Shown piece after piece: positions 9,008 through 16,155 of a DNA stretch of 17,917 nt (position 1 is its first letter; each line of letters begins with the position of its first letter). The translations under genes and the position numbers were made by a program. This DNA is from Lentzea aerocolonigenes (lineage in GTDB: Bacteria; Actinomycetota; Actinomycetes; Mycobacteriales; Pseudonocardiaceae). Below the pieces are notes generated by a model. That model was not told the origin of the DNA, ran no database searches, and saw only the letters and a list, made by a program, of their open reading frames with translations. The stretch covers positions 1-17,917 of the forward strand of contig NZ_JYJG01000447.1 in assembly GCF_000955955.1 (NCBI RefSeq). Reading direction: 5' to 3'.

Positions 9008-9604
9008 CCCGGCCCAGGCGAACCCGTCGGGGTCGGTGAACTGCGCGGCACCGTTCACGACGATCCGGTGCGACCCGGAGCCCTCCGGCGCCACCCCGGC
9101 GTCCTTGGCGAGAGCACGCCGCCGGTACAGCCCCAGCTTCACGTCACCGGCCGAGGCGAACTCGACGTACATGCGGCCGAAGCTCTTCGCGACGGTGAAG
9201 CCCTGGTCGAGGTAGCACTTCCTGCTCGCACCCACGTCGGTGGCACCGATCAGGAGCACGATCGAGTCGATCCGCCCGGTGGCCGGGCCGGTGTCCTTCT
9301 TCGCCGACGTCGCGACCTTCCAGATCGCGCCGTCCGGAGCCTGCACCACGCCGCCGTAGCCCCACATGGACTTCGCGGCGGGCTTCAGCACGGTCGCACC
9401 GGCGTCCACAGCGGACCCGATCAGCGCGTCGACGTCGGCGGGCTGCGACACCGTGAGGGACAGGGTGTAACCGCGGAAACCGGTGGTCGGTTCCTGGGCC
9501 TCGCGCAGCCGGAGGCGGGAGCCGAGGCCGAAAGCCTTGGCGTAGAAGCGTTCCGCGGCGGCGAGGTCGGAGACTTCGAGGGTGATGGCGTCGATTGAGG
9601 TCAT
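8975..9604 (-). CDS. Glyoxalase/bleomycin-resistance (VOC) superfamily protein, two domains
   Basis: 209 aa from the ATG at 9604. The first half begins MTSIDAITLEVSDLAAAERFY with AFGLGSRLRLRE and ends around QAPDGAIWKVA, a complete VOC module. The second runs from about residue 110 (RIDSIVLLIGATDV) to FTDPDGFAWAGSGQ. VOC proteins bind metals or small hydrophobic ligands in dioxygenases, isomerases and drug-binding proteins; nothing here pins the substrate. The start is supported by a TAACGT -10-like box 7 bases upstream. The frame stays open upstream to 9772, so a longer protein is possible but less likely. The 3' end overlaps the LAL gene by 33 bp in convergent orientation. Confidence 0.85.
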   Translation of the reverse strand: MTSIDAITLEVSDLAAAERFYAKAFGLGSRLRLREAQEPTTGFRGYTLSLTVSQPADVDALIGSAVDAGATVLKPAAKSMWGYGGVVQAPDGAIWKVATSAKKDTGPATGRIDSIVLLIGATDVGASRKCYLDQGFTVAKSFGRMYVEFASAGDVKLGLYRRRALAKDAGVAPEGSGSHRIVVNGAAQFTDPDGFAWAGSGQAGGQFGA

Positions 9605-9611
9605 GCCGGAA

Positions 9612-9617
9612 ACGTTA
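9612..9617 (-). promoter_or_regulatory. Candidate -10 box for a leaderless VOC-protein transcript
   Basis: On the reverse strand TAACGT (TAnnnT) is followed by 7 bases and then the ATG at 9604. No Shine-Dalgarno sequence precedes this ATG. I see no good -35 hexamer. Confidence 0.4.
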
Positions 9618-9770
9618 GGCGCCGGGCCGCGCCCGATGCTTCTTGATTCCTGACCGCTCACGCCGCCCTCCCCGTTCGTGGCTCGCGCGTAGCCCGACCA
9701 GGTGAATCCGGCACCGAGGATCCGCTCCGCCGCTACCCGCAGTGGCCCAAAGCGGGTAAGGGTGTACGCC

Positions 9771-10265
9771 ATGGAGAGGCGTCAGGCGGTACTCGGATCG
9801 GCCGCGTTCTTCGTGCTGGCACCCGGCGGCGTGGCCGGGCTCGTGCCGTGGCTGCTGACCCGGTGGCGGGTGGAGCCGTTCTGGCCACCGCTGCGGATCG
9901 CCGGAGCGGTCCTGCTGGTGGCCGCGCTCGCGGTGCTGATCTCCTCGTTCGCGCGGTTCGCGGCGGAGGGCCTGGGCACGCCGGCACCTGTCGCACCGCC
10001 GGACCGCCTTGTGGTGGGCGGGTTCTACCGCTACGTCCGCAACCCGATGTACCTCGCCGTGCTGTCGCTGATCATCGGCCAGGCGCTCGTGCTGGGACAG
10101 CTGATCCTGCTCGCCTACGCCGCCGTGGTGACGGCCGCGTTCACGGCGATGGTGCACTGGCACGAGGAACCGGCTCTGCACCGCCAGTTCGGTGATCAGT
10201 ACGACACGTACCGCGCCGCCGTGCCCGGCTGGCTGCCGCGCCTGCGGCCGTGGGCGTCCGGCTGA
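9771..10265 (+). CDS. Small membrane methyltransferase, isoprenylcysteine carboxyl methyltransferase (ICMT/PEMT)-like
   Basis: 164 aa from the ATG at 9771, with AAGGG (9758-9762) about 8 bases upstream. Hydrophobic segments lie at about 8-29, 41-61, 93-110 and 110-128, so it sits in the membrane. The family signature GGFYRYVRNPMYLAV (83-97) and the C-terminal HEEPALHRQFGDQYDTYRAA followed by VPGWLPRL are typical of bacterial Ste14/ICMT-like and phospholipid N-methyltransferase-like proteins, which use SAM. The acceptor in bacteria is generally unknown. The gene diverges from the VOC gene across 166 bp and ends 3 bp from the stop of the convergent hydroxylase gene. Confidence 0.87.
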   Translation: MERRQAVLGSAAFFVLAPGGVAGLVPWLLTRWRVEPFWPPLRIAGAVLLVAALAVLISSFARFAAEGLGTPAPVAPPDRLVVGGFYRYVRNPMYLAVLSLIIGQALVLGQLILLAYAAVVTAAFTAMVHWHEEPALHRQFGDQYDTYRAAVPGWLPRLRPWASG

Positions 10266-10268
10266 AAG

Positions 10269-12641
10269 CTAACCGCTGACCGTCACCGGACGGTGTGGCC
10301 TCCAGCGCAGGTGGACGTCGCGGTCCGGTTCGCCCGCCCGCAGCAACGACAACCGCGGCCTGATGGCGTCGGTGCGCGCGGACGGCGGTTTGCGGCTGCC
10401 CGCCCGGAACTGCACGGGCCACTCGGCGCGGTGGTCCTGTTCCGCAGCCGCGTGAAGCGTCCAGTGCGGATCGTAGAGATGGGTACGTCCGATGGCGCAC
10501 AGGTCGGCGCGGCCGGCCAGCAGGATCGAGTTGACGTCGTCGTAGGAGGCGATGGCACCGACCGCGATGACGGCCGCGCCGGTGACCTCGTGGCGGATCC
10601 GGTCGGCGAACGGGGTCTGGTAGCTGCGGCCGTACGCCGGGCGCTCGTCCGCGGTGACCTGACCGGTGGAGACGTCGATCGCGTTGGCGCCATGGGCGAC
10701 GAACGCTCGAGCGATCTCCACGGCGTCGTGCTCGGTGTTGCCGTCGGGAGCCCAGTCGGTCGCGGAGATGCGCACGATCATCGGCCGCTCGGCCGGCCAC
10801 ACCGCGCGCACGGCGTCGAACACCTCCAACGGGTACCGCAACCGGTTCGCCAGCGGGCCGCCGTACTCGTCGGTCCGCTGGTTCGCGATCGGCGAGAGGA
10901 ACGACGACAGCAGGTAGCCGTGCGCGCAGTGCAGTTCGAGCAGGTCGAAGCCGGCCGCGGCACCACGTTCCGCCGCTGCGACGAACTCGGCGGTGATCCG
11001 GTCCATCTCGTCGCGGCCGATCTCGCGCGGTACGGGCGAACCCGGTCCGTACGGCAGCGGCGACGGCCCGACCGTCTCCCAGTTCCCGGAGGGCAGCGGT
11101 TCGTCCATGCCCTCCCACATCAGCCGGGTCGAGCCCTTGCGGCCGGAGTGGCCGACCTGCAGGCCGATCCGGGCGGTGCTCCGCGCGTGCACGAACTCCA
11201 CGATCCGAGCCCACGAGTCGCGTTGCTCGTCGTTCCACAAACCGGTGCAGCCCGGCGTGATGCGGCCTTCCGGCGAGACGCACACCATCTCGGTCATCAC
11301 CAGTCCCGCGCCGCCCATCGCCTTGGAGCCCAGGTGCACCAGGTGGAAGTCGCCCGGCACACCGTCGACCGCGGAGTACATGTCCATCGGCGAGACGATC
11401 ACCCGGTTCTTCAGCTCCAGCTCCCCCAGGCGGAACGGCTGGAACATCGCCGGAGCGGAGCCTGGAAGTCCTTGGGAGGCGGCGAAAGCGGCGTCGACGC
11501 GGTCGGCGAACTCCGAGTCGCGGGTGCGGAGGTTGTCGTAGGTGATGCGGCGAGACCGGGTCAGCAGGTTGAAGCAGAACCGGGTCGGCTCCTGCTCCGC
11601 GTACATGCCGATGTTCTCGAACCACTCCAGCGACGCCTGCGCGGCCCGCTGCGTCGACTCGACGACCGGCCGGCGTTCGGCTTCGTAGGCCTTCAGCGCG
11701 GTCTGGACGTCGGCGTGTTCGTGCAGGCAGGCGGCGAGGGCGAGCGAGTCCTCCATCGCGAGCTTGGTGCCGGAGCCGATCGAGAAGTGCGCGGTGTGGG
11801 CGGCGTCGCCGACGAGCACGAGGTTGCCGTGCGACCAGCGCTCGTTGCGCACGGTCGTGAAGCTGAGCCACTTCGAGTTGTTGGCGAACACCTGATGTCC
11901 GGCCAGTTCCTCGGCGAACAGCTCCCGGATCCGCTCCACGGCCCGTTCGTCGGAGACACCCGGCGGGAACTCCTCGGCGGTGTCGAAACCGGCCCGGCGC
12001 CACACGTCCTCGTGCATCTCGACGATGAACGTGGAACCGTTGTCGGAGTAGGGATAGCCGTGGACCTGCATGGTCCCCCACGGCGTGTCCTTGATGAAGA
12101 ACTGGAACGCCTCGAACACCAGGTCCGTGCCGAGCCACATGTACTTGTTGTGCCGCCGATCCAGCTTCGGCCCGAACACGTCCGAAAAGGACTGCCGGAT
12201 CAGCGAGTTGACGCCGTCCGCGCCGACCACGAGGTCGTGGGAGCCGCGCAGGAGTTCGGCATCGGGCGCGGGCGTCGAGAAGTGCACCACCACGCCGAGA
12301 TCGCGGCACCGCTGCTGCAACAGGCCGAGCAGCTCCTTGCGGCTCATCGCGGCGAACCCCTGTCCGCCAACGGTGTGGCTCTCACCCCGGTAGTGGATGT
12401 CGATGTCCGTCCACCGGGCGAACCGGCGGGCCATCGTGTCCGCGAACTCCGGATCGGCGTTCTCGATGCCGCCGAGCGTCTCGTCGGAGAACACCACGCC
12501 GAACCCGAACGTGACGTCCGCGGCGTCGCGTTCCCAGATGGTGACGTCGTGCGCCGGGTCGAGCTGCTTCATCAGCGCGGCGAAGTAGAGCCCACCGGGC
12601 CCGCCGCCGACGACAGCGATCTTCTTGGTCGCGACCTTCAC
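10269..12641 (-). CDS. Bifunctional aryl-CoA FAD hydroxylase / OYE-type oxidoreductase (salicylyl-CoA 5-hydroxylase or 2-aminobenzoyl-CoA monooxygenase/reductase type)
   Basis: 790 aa from the GTG at 12641, overlapping the ligase TGA by 4 bp (GTGA). Residues 1-~390 form a class A flavoprotein monooxygenase: FAD Rossmann GGGPGG (12-17), GADGVNS (140-146) and LVGDAAH (276-282). Residues ~398-790 form an Old Yellow Enzyme FMN domain: MFQPFRLGELELKNR, QVGHSGRKG (~495-503), a substrate-binding HCAH (571-574) and SPIANQRTDEYGG. Known proteins of this architecture act on CoA thioesters: salicylyl-CoA 5-hydroxylase-like enzymes and 2-aminobenzoyl-CoA monooxygenase/reductase, whose ~85-kDa subunit matches this length. 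The coupled ligase would supply the CoA substrate. It is the last gene of the four-gene minus operon. The choice between salicylyl and aminobenzoyl substrate is not decided by sequence. Confidence 0.9.
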   Translation of the reverse strand: MKVATKKIAVVGGGPGGLYFAALMKQLDPAHDVTIWERDAADVTFGFGVVFSDETLGGIENADPEFADTMARRFARWTDIDIHYRGESHTVGGQGFAAMSRKELLGLLQQRCRDLGVVVHFSTPAPDAELLRGSHDLVVGADGVNSLIRQSFSDVFGPKLDRRHNKYMWLGTDLVFEAFQFFIKDTPWGTMQVHGYPYSDNGSTFIVEMHEDVWRRAGFDTAEEFPPGVSDERAVERIRELFAEELAGHQVFANNSKWLSFTTVRNERWSHGNLVLVGDAAHTAHFSIGSGTKLAMEDSLALAACLHEHADVQTALKAYEAERRPVVESTQRAAQASLEWFENIGMYAEQEPTRFCFNLLTRSRRITYDNLRTRDSEFADRVDAAFAASQGLPGSAPAMFQPFRLGELELKNRVIVSPMDMYSAVDGVPGDFHLVHLGSKAMGGAGLVMTEMVCVSPEGRITPGCTGLWNDEQRDSWARIVEFVHARSTARIGLQVGHSGRKGSTRLMWEGMDEPLPSGNWETVGPSPLPYGPGSPVPREIGRDEMDRITAEFVAAAERGAAAGFDLLELHCAHGYLLSSFLSPIANQRTDEYGGPLANRLRYPLEVFDAVRAVWPAERPMIVRISATDWAPDGNTEHDAVEIARAFVAHGANAIDVSTGQVTADERPAYGRSYQTPFADRIRHEVTGAAVIAVGAIASYDDVNSILLAGRADLCAIGRTHLYDPHWTLHAAAEQDHRAEWPVQFRAGSRKPPSARTDAIRPRLSLLRAGEPDRDVHLRWRPHRPVTVSG
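10279..10294. terminator. Short perfect hairpin near the convergent junction, possible weak terminator
   Basis: ACCGTC-ACCG-GACGGT is a perfect 6-bp stem with a 4-base loop, inside the last codons of the hydroxylase gene and 14 bp past the end of the ICMT-like gene. There is no U-tract on either strand, so it is not a canonical intrinsic terminator. It is listed because it is the only stem seen at this junction. Confidence 0.2.
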
Positions 12642-14257
12642 GCGTGCACCTCGTCCTCGACGATCTTGCGGAGCGCGAACCGCTGCAGCTTGCCGCTCGC
12701 GTTGCGCGGCAACGAGGTGCGGAACCGCACGTCGCGCGGGTACTTGTACGGAGCGATCGTCCGCTTCACGTGATCCTGGATCTCGCGCGCTTTCGCCTCG
12801 TCACCTTCCACGCCCTCGCGCAGCACCACGAACGCGCACACGACCGAGCCGCGTTCCTCGTCGGGCTTGGCGACGACGGCAGACTCCAGCACGTCCGGGT
12901 GGGTGTCGATGGCCTCTTCGACCTCGGGTCCGCCGATGTTGTAGCCGGAGGAGACGATCATGTGGTCGCTGCGGGCGTGGTAGTGGAAGTAGCCGTCCTC
13001 GTCGCGGTGGAAGACGTCGCCGGTGACGTTCCAGCCGCTCACCACGTAGTCCTTCTGACGCGCGTCGTCGAGGTAGCGGCAGCCGACCGGGCCGATCACG
13101 CCGAGCCGTCCAGGAACGCCCGGGCCGAGCTCCTCGCCGTCGAGGCCGAGCACGGTGGCGCGGTAGCCCGGCACCGGCTTGCCCGTGGAGCCGGGACGGA
13201 TGTCATCCCCGGCCGCGGAGATGAAGATGTGCAACAACTCCGTGGCGCCGATGCCGTCGATCACCCGCAACCCCAGCCGGTCGCGCAGCCGCTGCCACGT
13301 CTCCCGCGGGATGTGCTCACCTGCCGACACGGCGGTCCTGAGGCCGCTGAGCTTCCCGTCCAGGCCGTCTCGCAGGATCGCCTTGTACGCCGTGGGTGCC
13401 GTCGCCAGCACCGTGACTCCGTGCTGTTCAACGAGATCCGCGACCTGCGCGGGCGTGGCGGACTCGGTGAGCAGAGCACAAGCTCCAGCCCGCAGGGGGA
13501 AGACCACGAGCATGCCCAGACCGAACGTGAACGCGAACGGCGCCGTGCACGCCACCAGATCGTCCTGCGTGAGCCGCAGGACGTGCCGGCCGAAGGTGTT
13601 GTCGATGGACAGGACATCGCGGTGGAAGTGCACGGTGATCTTGGGCGTGCCGGTGCTGCCGGACGTCGGCGCCAGCAGTGCCACGTCGTCGGCAGCGGTG
13701 TCGACGGCGGTGAACTCCTCCGGCTTCGCCGCGGCGCGCGCCGCGAGGTCCTGGTACGTCACCACTTCCAGCGGCAGCGCTCGAGCGTCCTCGACGAACC
13801 TGTCGTCCACCAGCGCGATCGACGGCCGGGTCCGCTCCACGACCGGCATGAGCTCGCGGGTGCGCAGCGCTGCCATGGTCGTCACCACGACACCGCCGGC
13901 CTTGAGCACGCCGAGCCACGCGGCGACCGTCCACGGGTTGTTGGGCGAGCGCAGCAGAACCCGTTGCCCGGGAACGAGACCGAGGTCGACCAGCACCTGC
14001 GCCACCTGGTTGGAGCGGGCACGCAGCTCGCCGTAGGACCAGACCTCGCCGGCCGGAGTGCGCAACGCCGGACGGTCAGGTCCGAAAGTGGTCGCCGGGA
14101 CGTCGACCAGCTGGGTGGCGGCGTTGAGGCGCTCGGGGTAGCTCAGCTCGGGCGTCGTGAACTCGATCGTCGGCCACAAGCCCTCTGGCGGAAGGTGGTC
14201 ACGTGCGAAGGTGTCCGCGTGGGCGGAGGGAGATGGGGGTGACGAAGGATTCGGCAT
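12638..14257 (-). CDS. Aryl-CoA ligase, AMP-forming (2-aminobenzoate/salicylate/benzoate-CoA ligase type)
   Basis: 539 aa from the ATG at 14257, with GGAAGG upstream. It activates an aromatic acid to acyl-AMP and then to its CoA thioester. Adenylation motifs are complete: PTSGSTGTPK (197-206), GIGATE (335-340), VTGDVFHRDEDGYFHYHARSD (411-431) with the invariant Asp and Arg, SSGYNIGGPEVE (436-447) and the catalytic lysine in NASGK (~523). The N-terminal SAHADTFARDHLPPEGLWP and YPERLN segments resemble, from memory, 2-aminobenzoate-CoA ligases; this suggests anthranilate or another ortho-substituted benzoate but is not proof. It lies 26 bp after the thioesterase stop, and its TGA overlaps the GTG of the hydroxylase, so substrate activation and hydroxylation are co-translated. 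Confidence 0.92.
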   Translation of the reverse strand: MPNPSSPPSPSAHADTFARDHLPPEGLWPTIEFTTPELSYPERLNAATQLVDVPATTFGPDRPALRTPAGEVWSYGELRARSNQVAQVLVDLGLVPGQRVLLRSPNNPWTVAAWLGVLKAGGVVVTTMAALRTRELMPVVERTRPSIALVDDRFVEDARALPLEVVTYQDLAARAAAKPEEFTAVDTAADDVALLAPTSGSTGTPKITVHFHRDVLSIDNTFGRHVLRLTQDDLVACTAPFAFTFGLGMLVVFPLRAGACALLTESATPAQVADLVEQHGVTVLATAPTAYKAILRDGLDGKLSGLRTAVSAGEHIPRETWQRLRDRLGLRVIDGIGATELLHIFISAAGDDIRPGSTGKPVPGYRATVLGLDGEELGPGVPGRLGVIGPVGCRYLDDARQKDYVVSGWNVTGDVFHRDEDGYFHYHARSDHMIVSSGYNIGGPEVEEAIDTHPDVLESAVVAKPDEERGSVVCAFVVLREGVEGDEAKAREIQDHVKRTIAPYKYPRDVRFRTSLPRNASGKLQRFALRKIVEDEVHA

Positions 14258-14283
14258 GGTGAGTCCTTCCGGGGGCGGCGGGG

Positions 14284-15180
14284 TCAAGCGGCGCGGATCA
14301 TGCCCTCCTGGGCAACGGTGGCGAGGTGCTGCTGATCGCGGGTGAAGAAGCGGCCGGAACCCAGGCCACGTCCCGAATCCGCGGCGACCGCCTCCTGCAC
14401 GTACAGCAGCCAGTCGTCGACCGGCGCCGCGCGGTGGAACCACATCGAGTGGTCGAGGCTCGCGGTGACCAGTCCCGGCTGGGCCCACGGCAGGCCGAGC
14501 ACCCGCAGGATCGGCTCGAGGATCGTGTAGTCGCACATGTACGCCAGCGCCGCGAGGTCGCGCTGGGCGTCGGTCAGGCCGTCGACAGGGCGCAGCGGGT
14601 CGAACGGCTTGATCCACACCGCCTGGTGCGGCACCTTCTCGCCCTCGACCGCGAGGTAGACCGGGCCGGGCACGTGCCGCATGTCGAAGCTGCGGCCACC
14701 GGACCAGTAGGCCTTCGACTCGTCGGTCATCGTGCCGCCGCTGCGTCCGGCGAGGTACTCCGCCGAACTGGGCAGCTCCTCCGGTCCGGACAGGCCTTCG
14801 ACTTCGGCCTGAAAACTGCCACCGGGCTCGCCGGCCGCGAAGTTCGCCAGGCACACGTAGAGCGGCTTGCCGTTCTGGTACCCGCGGACCTGCCGCGTGC
14901 TGTAGCCCCGGCCGTCGCGCAACAACTCCACCTCGTACCGCACGGCGGCACCGATGTCGGCCGGGCGCAGGAAGTAGCTGTGCATCGAGTGCAGTGTCTT
15001 GCCGTCGGTCACCGACCGCATCGCGGCGGCCGCAGCGGCCGCGACGAGGTCTCCCCCGTACGCCTTGGGCCACGGGCAAGGCTGTGTGACCGCCGTGAAC
15101 GCCAGGTCGAAGTGCTCGGGATCGGCCTTCTCCAGCGTGATCGCGGCCGTGAAGATCCCCGAGGTCATCGCCGCGGTCAT
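14284..15180 (-). CDS. Acyl-CoA thioesterase II family (TesB-like double hotdog)
   Basis: 298 aa from the ATG at 15180, whose ATGA overlaps the cupin stop by 4 bp; a second ATG at 15168 is a possible alternative. The first hotdog has AYGGDLVAAAAAAAMRSV, HSMHSYFLRPAD (64-75) and ELLRDGRGYSTRQVRG. The second has YMCDYTIL (with D217), VTASLDHSMWFHRA (238-251), GRGLGSGRFF and QEGMIR (with Q291). The Asp, Thr/Ser and Gln of the TesB catalytic set are therefore all present. In this operon it probably releases the hydroxylated aryl acid from CoA after the hydroxylase, as a gentisyl-CoA-type thioesterase does, rather than acting on fatty acyl-CoA; that role is inferred from context. Confidence 0.9.
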   Translation of the reverse strand: MTAAMTSGIFTAAITLEKADPEHFDLAFTAVTQPCPWPKAYGGDLVAAAAAAAMRSVTDGKTLHSMHSYFLRPADIGAAVRYEVELLRDGRGYSTRQVRGYQNGKPLYVCLANFAAGEPGGSFQAEVEGLSGPEELPSSAEYLAGRSGGTMTDESKAYWSGGRSFDMRHVPGPVYLAVEGEKVPHQAVWIKPFDPLRPVDGLTDAQRDLAALAYMCDYTILEPILRVLGLPWAQPGLVTASLDHSMWFHRAAPVDDWLLYVQEAVAADSGRGLGSGRFFTRDQQHLATVAQEGMIRAA

Positions 15181-15659
15181 CGCGTCAGCCAGTCGCGCAG
15201 GTCCTCGTCCGGGACGTCCTGGAGGTTCACCACGATGTTCTCCGGCGTCCGCGTCGTCATCCACGTCAGCGGGTTGTTGCGGTCGAGGTTGCACTCGATG
15301 TGCGGCATGAACGGCGGAACGAACACCCAGTCGCCCTCCTCCATGTCGACGTAGTCCTCGAACTTCTCGCCGAAGTAGATCCGTGCCCGCCCGGACAGCA
15401 CGTATCCACCGGTCTCGGCCTCGCCGTGGTGGTGGGTGACCGAGCGGTAGCCGGGCTCGTTCGTGACCTTGCCGAACCACAGCTTCGTGGCCGGGGTGTG
15501 CTGAATGCTCACGCCGGAGATGCGAACAGCGCCGCCGGAGTCGGCGGTGTCCGGGTTCTCCTTGCCGCCGCGCGTCACCACCGGGGCGACCAGGCCGCTG
15601 GGCAGCCGGTACATCGAGTTGTCGCCTTCGAGCTGGTACTTGCTCAAGTCGGGCTCCAT
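15177..15659 (-). CDS. Single-domain metal-binding cupin, putative ring-cleavage dioxygenase or accessory
   Basis: 160 aa from the ATG at 15659, first gene of the minus operon. Cupin motif 1 runs from G70 to about G90 and contains THHHGEAETGGYVLSG, giving metal ligands H76, H78 and E82. Motif 2 (GDWVFVPPFMPHIECN, 109-124) supplies H120. The 3-His/1-Glu set is thus intact. Gentisate 1,2-dioxygenases are normally about twice this length with two cupins, and it does not look like 3-hydroxyanthranilate 3,4-dioxygenase. Its position ahead of the CoA pathway genes suggests it opens the ring or handles an unstable intermediate, but the reaction is not established. The start fits a leaderless promoter 7 bases upstream. 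Its TGA overlaps the thioesterase ATG. Confidence 0.85.
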   Translation of the reverse strand: MEPDLSKYQLEGDNSMYRLPSGLVAPVVTRGGKENPDTADSGGAVRISGVSIQHTPATKLWFGKVTNEPGYRSVTHHHGEAETGGYVLSGRARIYFGEKFEDYVDMEEGDWVFVPPFMPHIECNLDRNNPLTWMTTRTPENIVVNLQDVPDEDLRDWLTR

Positions 15660-15666
15660 ATCTCGT

Positions 15667-15694
15667 ATTCTTCACGACCGTCAGATAGTGTCAA
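15667..15694 (-). promoter_or_regulatory. Promoter of the cupin-thioesterase-ligase-hydroxylase operon
   Basis: On the reverse strand a perfect TTGACA -35 box (15689-15694) is followed by a 16-bp spacer and AAGAAT (15667-15672) as -10. Seven bases then lead to the cupin ATG at 15659, giving a leaderless mRNA. This is the only consensus -35 box I found in the window. It overlaps the -10 box of the divergent RidA promoter. Confidence 0.6.
15686..15691 (+). promoter_or_regulatory. Candidate -10 box for the RidA-FAH-PaaX operon
   Basis: TAGTGT (TAnnnT) ends 8 bases before the RidA ATG at 15700. No Shine-Dalgarno sequence is present, so the transcript is probably leaderless. It physically overlaps the -35 box of the opposite promoter (15689-15694). 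Confidence 0.35.
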
Positions 15695-15699
15695 TACTC

Positions 15700-16122
15700 A
15701 TGAGCCCTGTCGCAGTGAACCCCGCCAGCCTCCCGGCACCCAGCGGCTACTCCCACGGCACGCTCGCGGGCACCACGCTCCACCTGGGCGGCCAGACCGC
15801 CACGGACGCCGAGATGAAGATCGTCCCCGGCGGCATCGTCGAGCAGTTCCGCCAGTCGTTCAGCAACGTGCTGACGACGTTGCGCGAGGCAGGTGGCGTG
15901 CCGGAAGACCTGGTCAGCATCACGATCTACCTCACCGACATCCCGGACTACCAGGCGCACGGCCGGGAGATCGGCAAGGTGTGGCGCGAGCTCGCCGGGC
16001 CCGTCTACCCGGCGATGGCGGGTATCGGCTGCACCGCGCTGTGGCAGCCGGAAGCCGTGATCGAGATCGTCGGCGTGGCCGTGATCCCCGAGGACCGCCT
16101 GGTCACTCCGATTCAGAAGTAG
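15700..16122 (+). CDS. RidA/YjgF/UK114 family protein
   Basis: 140 aa from the ATG at 15700. The fold signature is clear: HLGGQTATDAEMKIV, GIVEQFRQSFSNVLTTLREAGG, LVSITIYLTDIPDY and a C-terminal PAMAGIGCTALWQPEAVIEIVGVAVI, all near the family length. RidA trimers hydrolyse enamine/imine intermediates; relatives include 2-aminomuconate deaminases of aromatic pathways. The arginine of canonical RidA (R105 in the E. coli protein, in PARSCV) is replaced by Met (~M106), while the Glu near position 120 is kept (~E122). It therefore belongs to a non-canonical subgroup and may catalyse something else. It is the first gene of the plus operon, 33 bp before the FAH-family gene. Confidence 0.88.
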   Translation: MSPVAVNPASLPAPSGYSHGTLAGTTLHLGGQTATDAEMKIVPGGIVEQFRQSFSNVLTTLREAGGVPEDLVSITIYLTDIPDYQAHGREIGKVWRELAGPVYPAMAGIGCTALWQPEAVIEIVGVAVIPEDRLVTPIQK

Positions 16123-16155
16123 CGTTTTCATGATCAGCGAAATGGGAGCGCGATA

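Larger units (their letters stand above)
15665..15697. promoter_or_regulatory. Candidate PaaX-type operator in the shared divergent promoter
   Basis: Only 40 bp separate the cupin and RidA start codons. Within this region lie inverted arms GTATT (15665-15669) and AATAC (15693-15697) separated by 23 bp, and two GTCA direct repeats starting at 15680 and 15690, one helical turn apart. Any regulator bound here would block both promoters. The PaaX-family gene in the plus operon is the likely ligand. The arms are only 5 bp, so the exact site is uncertain. Confidence 0.35.

Noticed and set aside
10141..12309. 722-codon minus-strand frame overlapping the hydroxylase in another phase
   Set aside because: Arg/Gly/Pro-rich with no motifs; the true frame of this region is fixed by conserved flavoprotein motifs.
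10293..12773. 826-codon open frame on the plus strand opposite the hydroxylase
   Set aside because: It is antisense to a gene with clear FAD and FMN motifs, has a Val/Arg/Gly/His-rich composition and no recognisable domain; typical of high-GC shadow frames.
15177..15659. Calling the cupin a gentisate 1,2-dioxygenase
   Set aside because: Only 160 residues and one cupin domain, against roughly twice that length and two cupins for known gentisate dioxygenases.
15181..15675. Extension of the thioesterase frame upstream through the cupin gene
   Set aside because: The upstream part is an off-frame read of the cupin; the ATGA overlap gives a normal TesB start.
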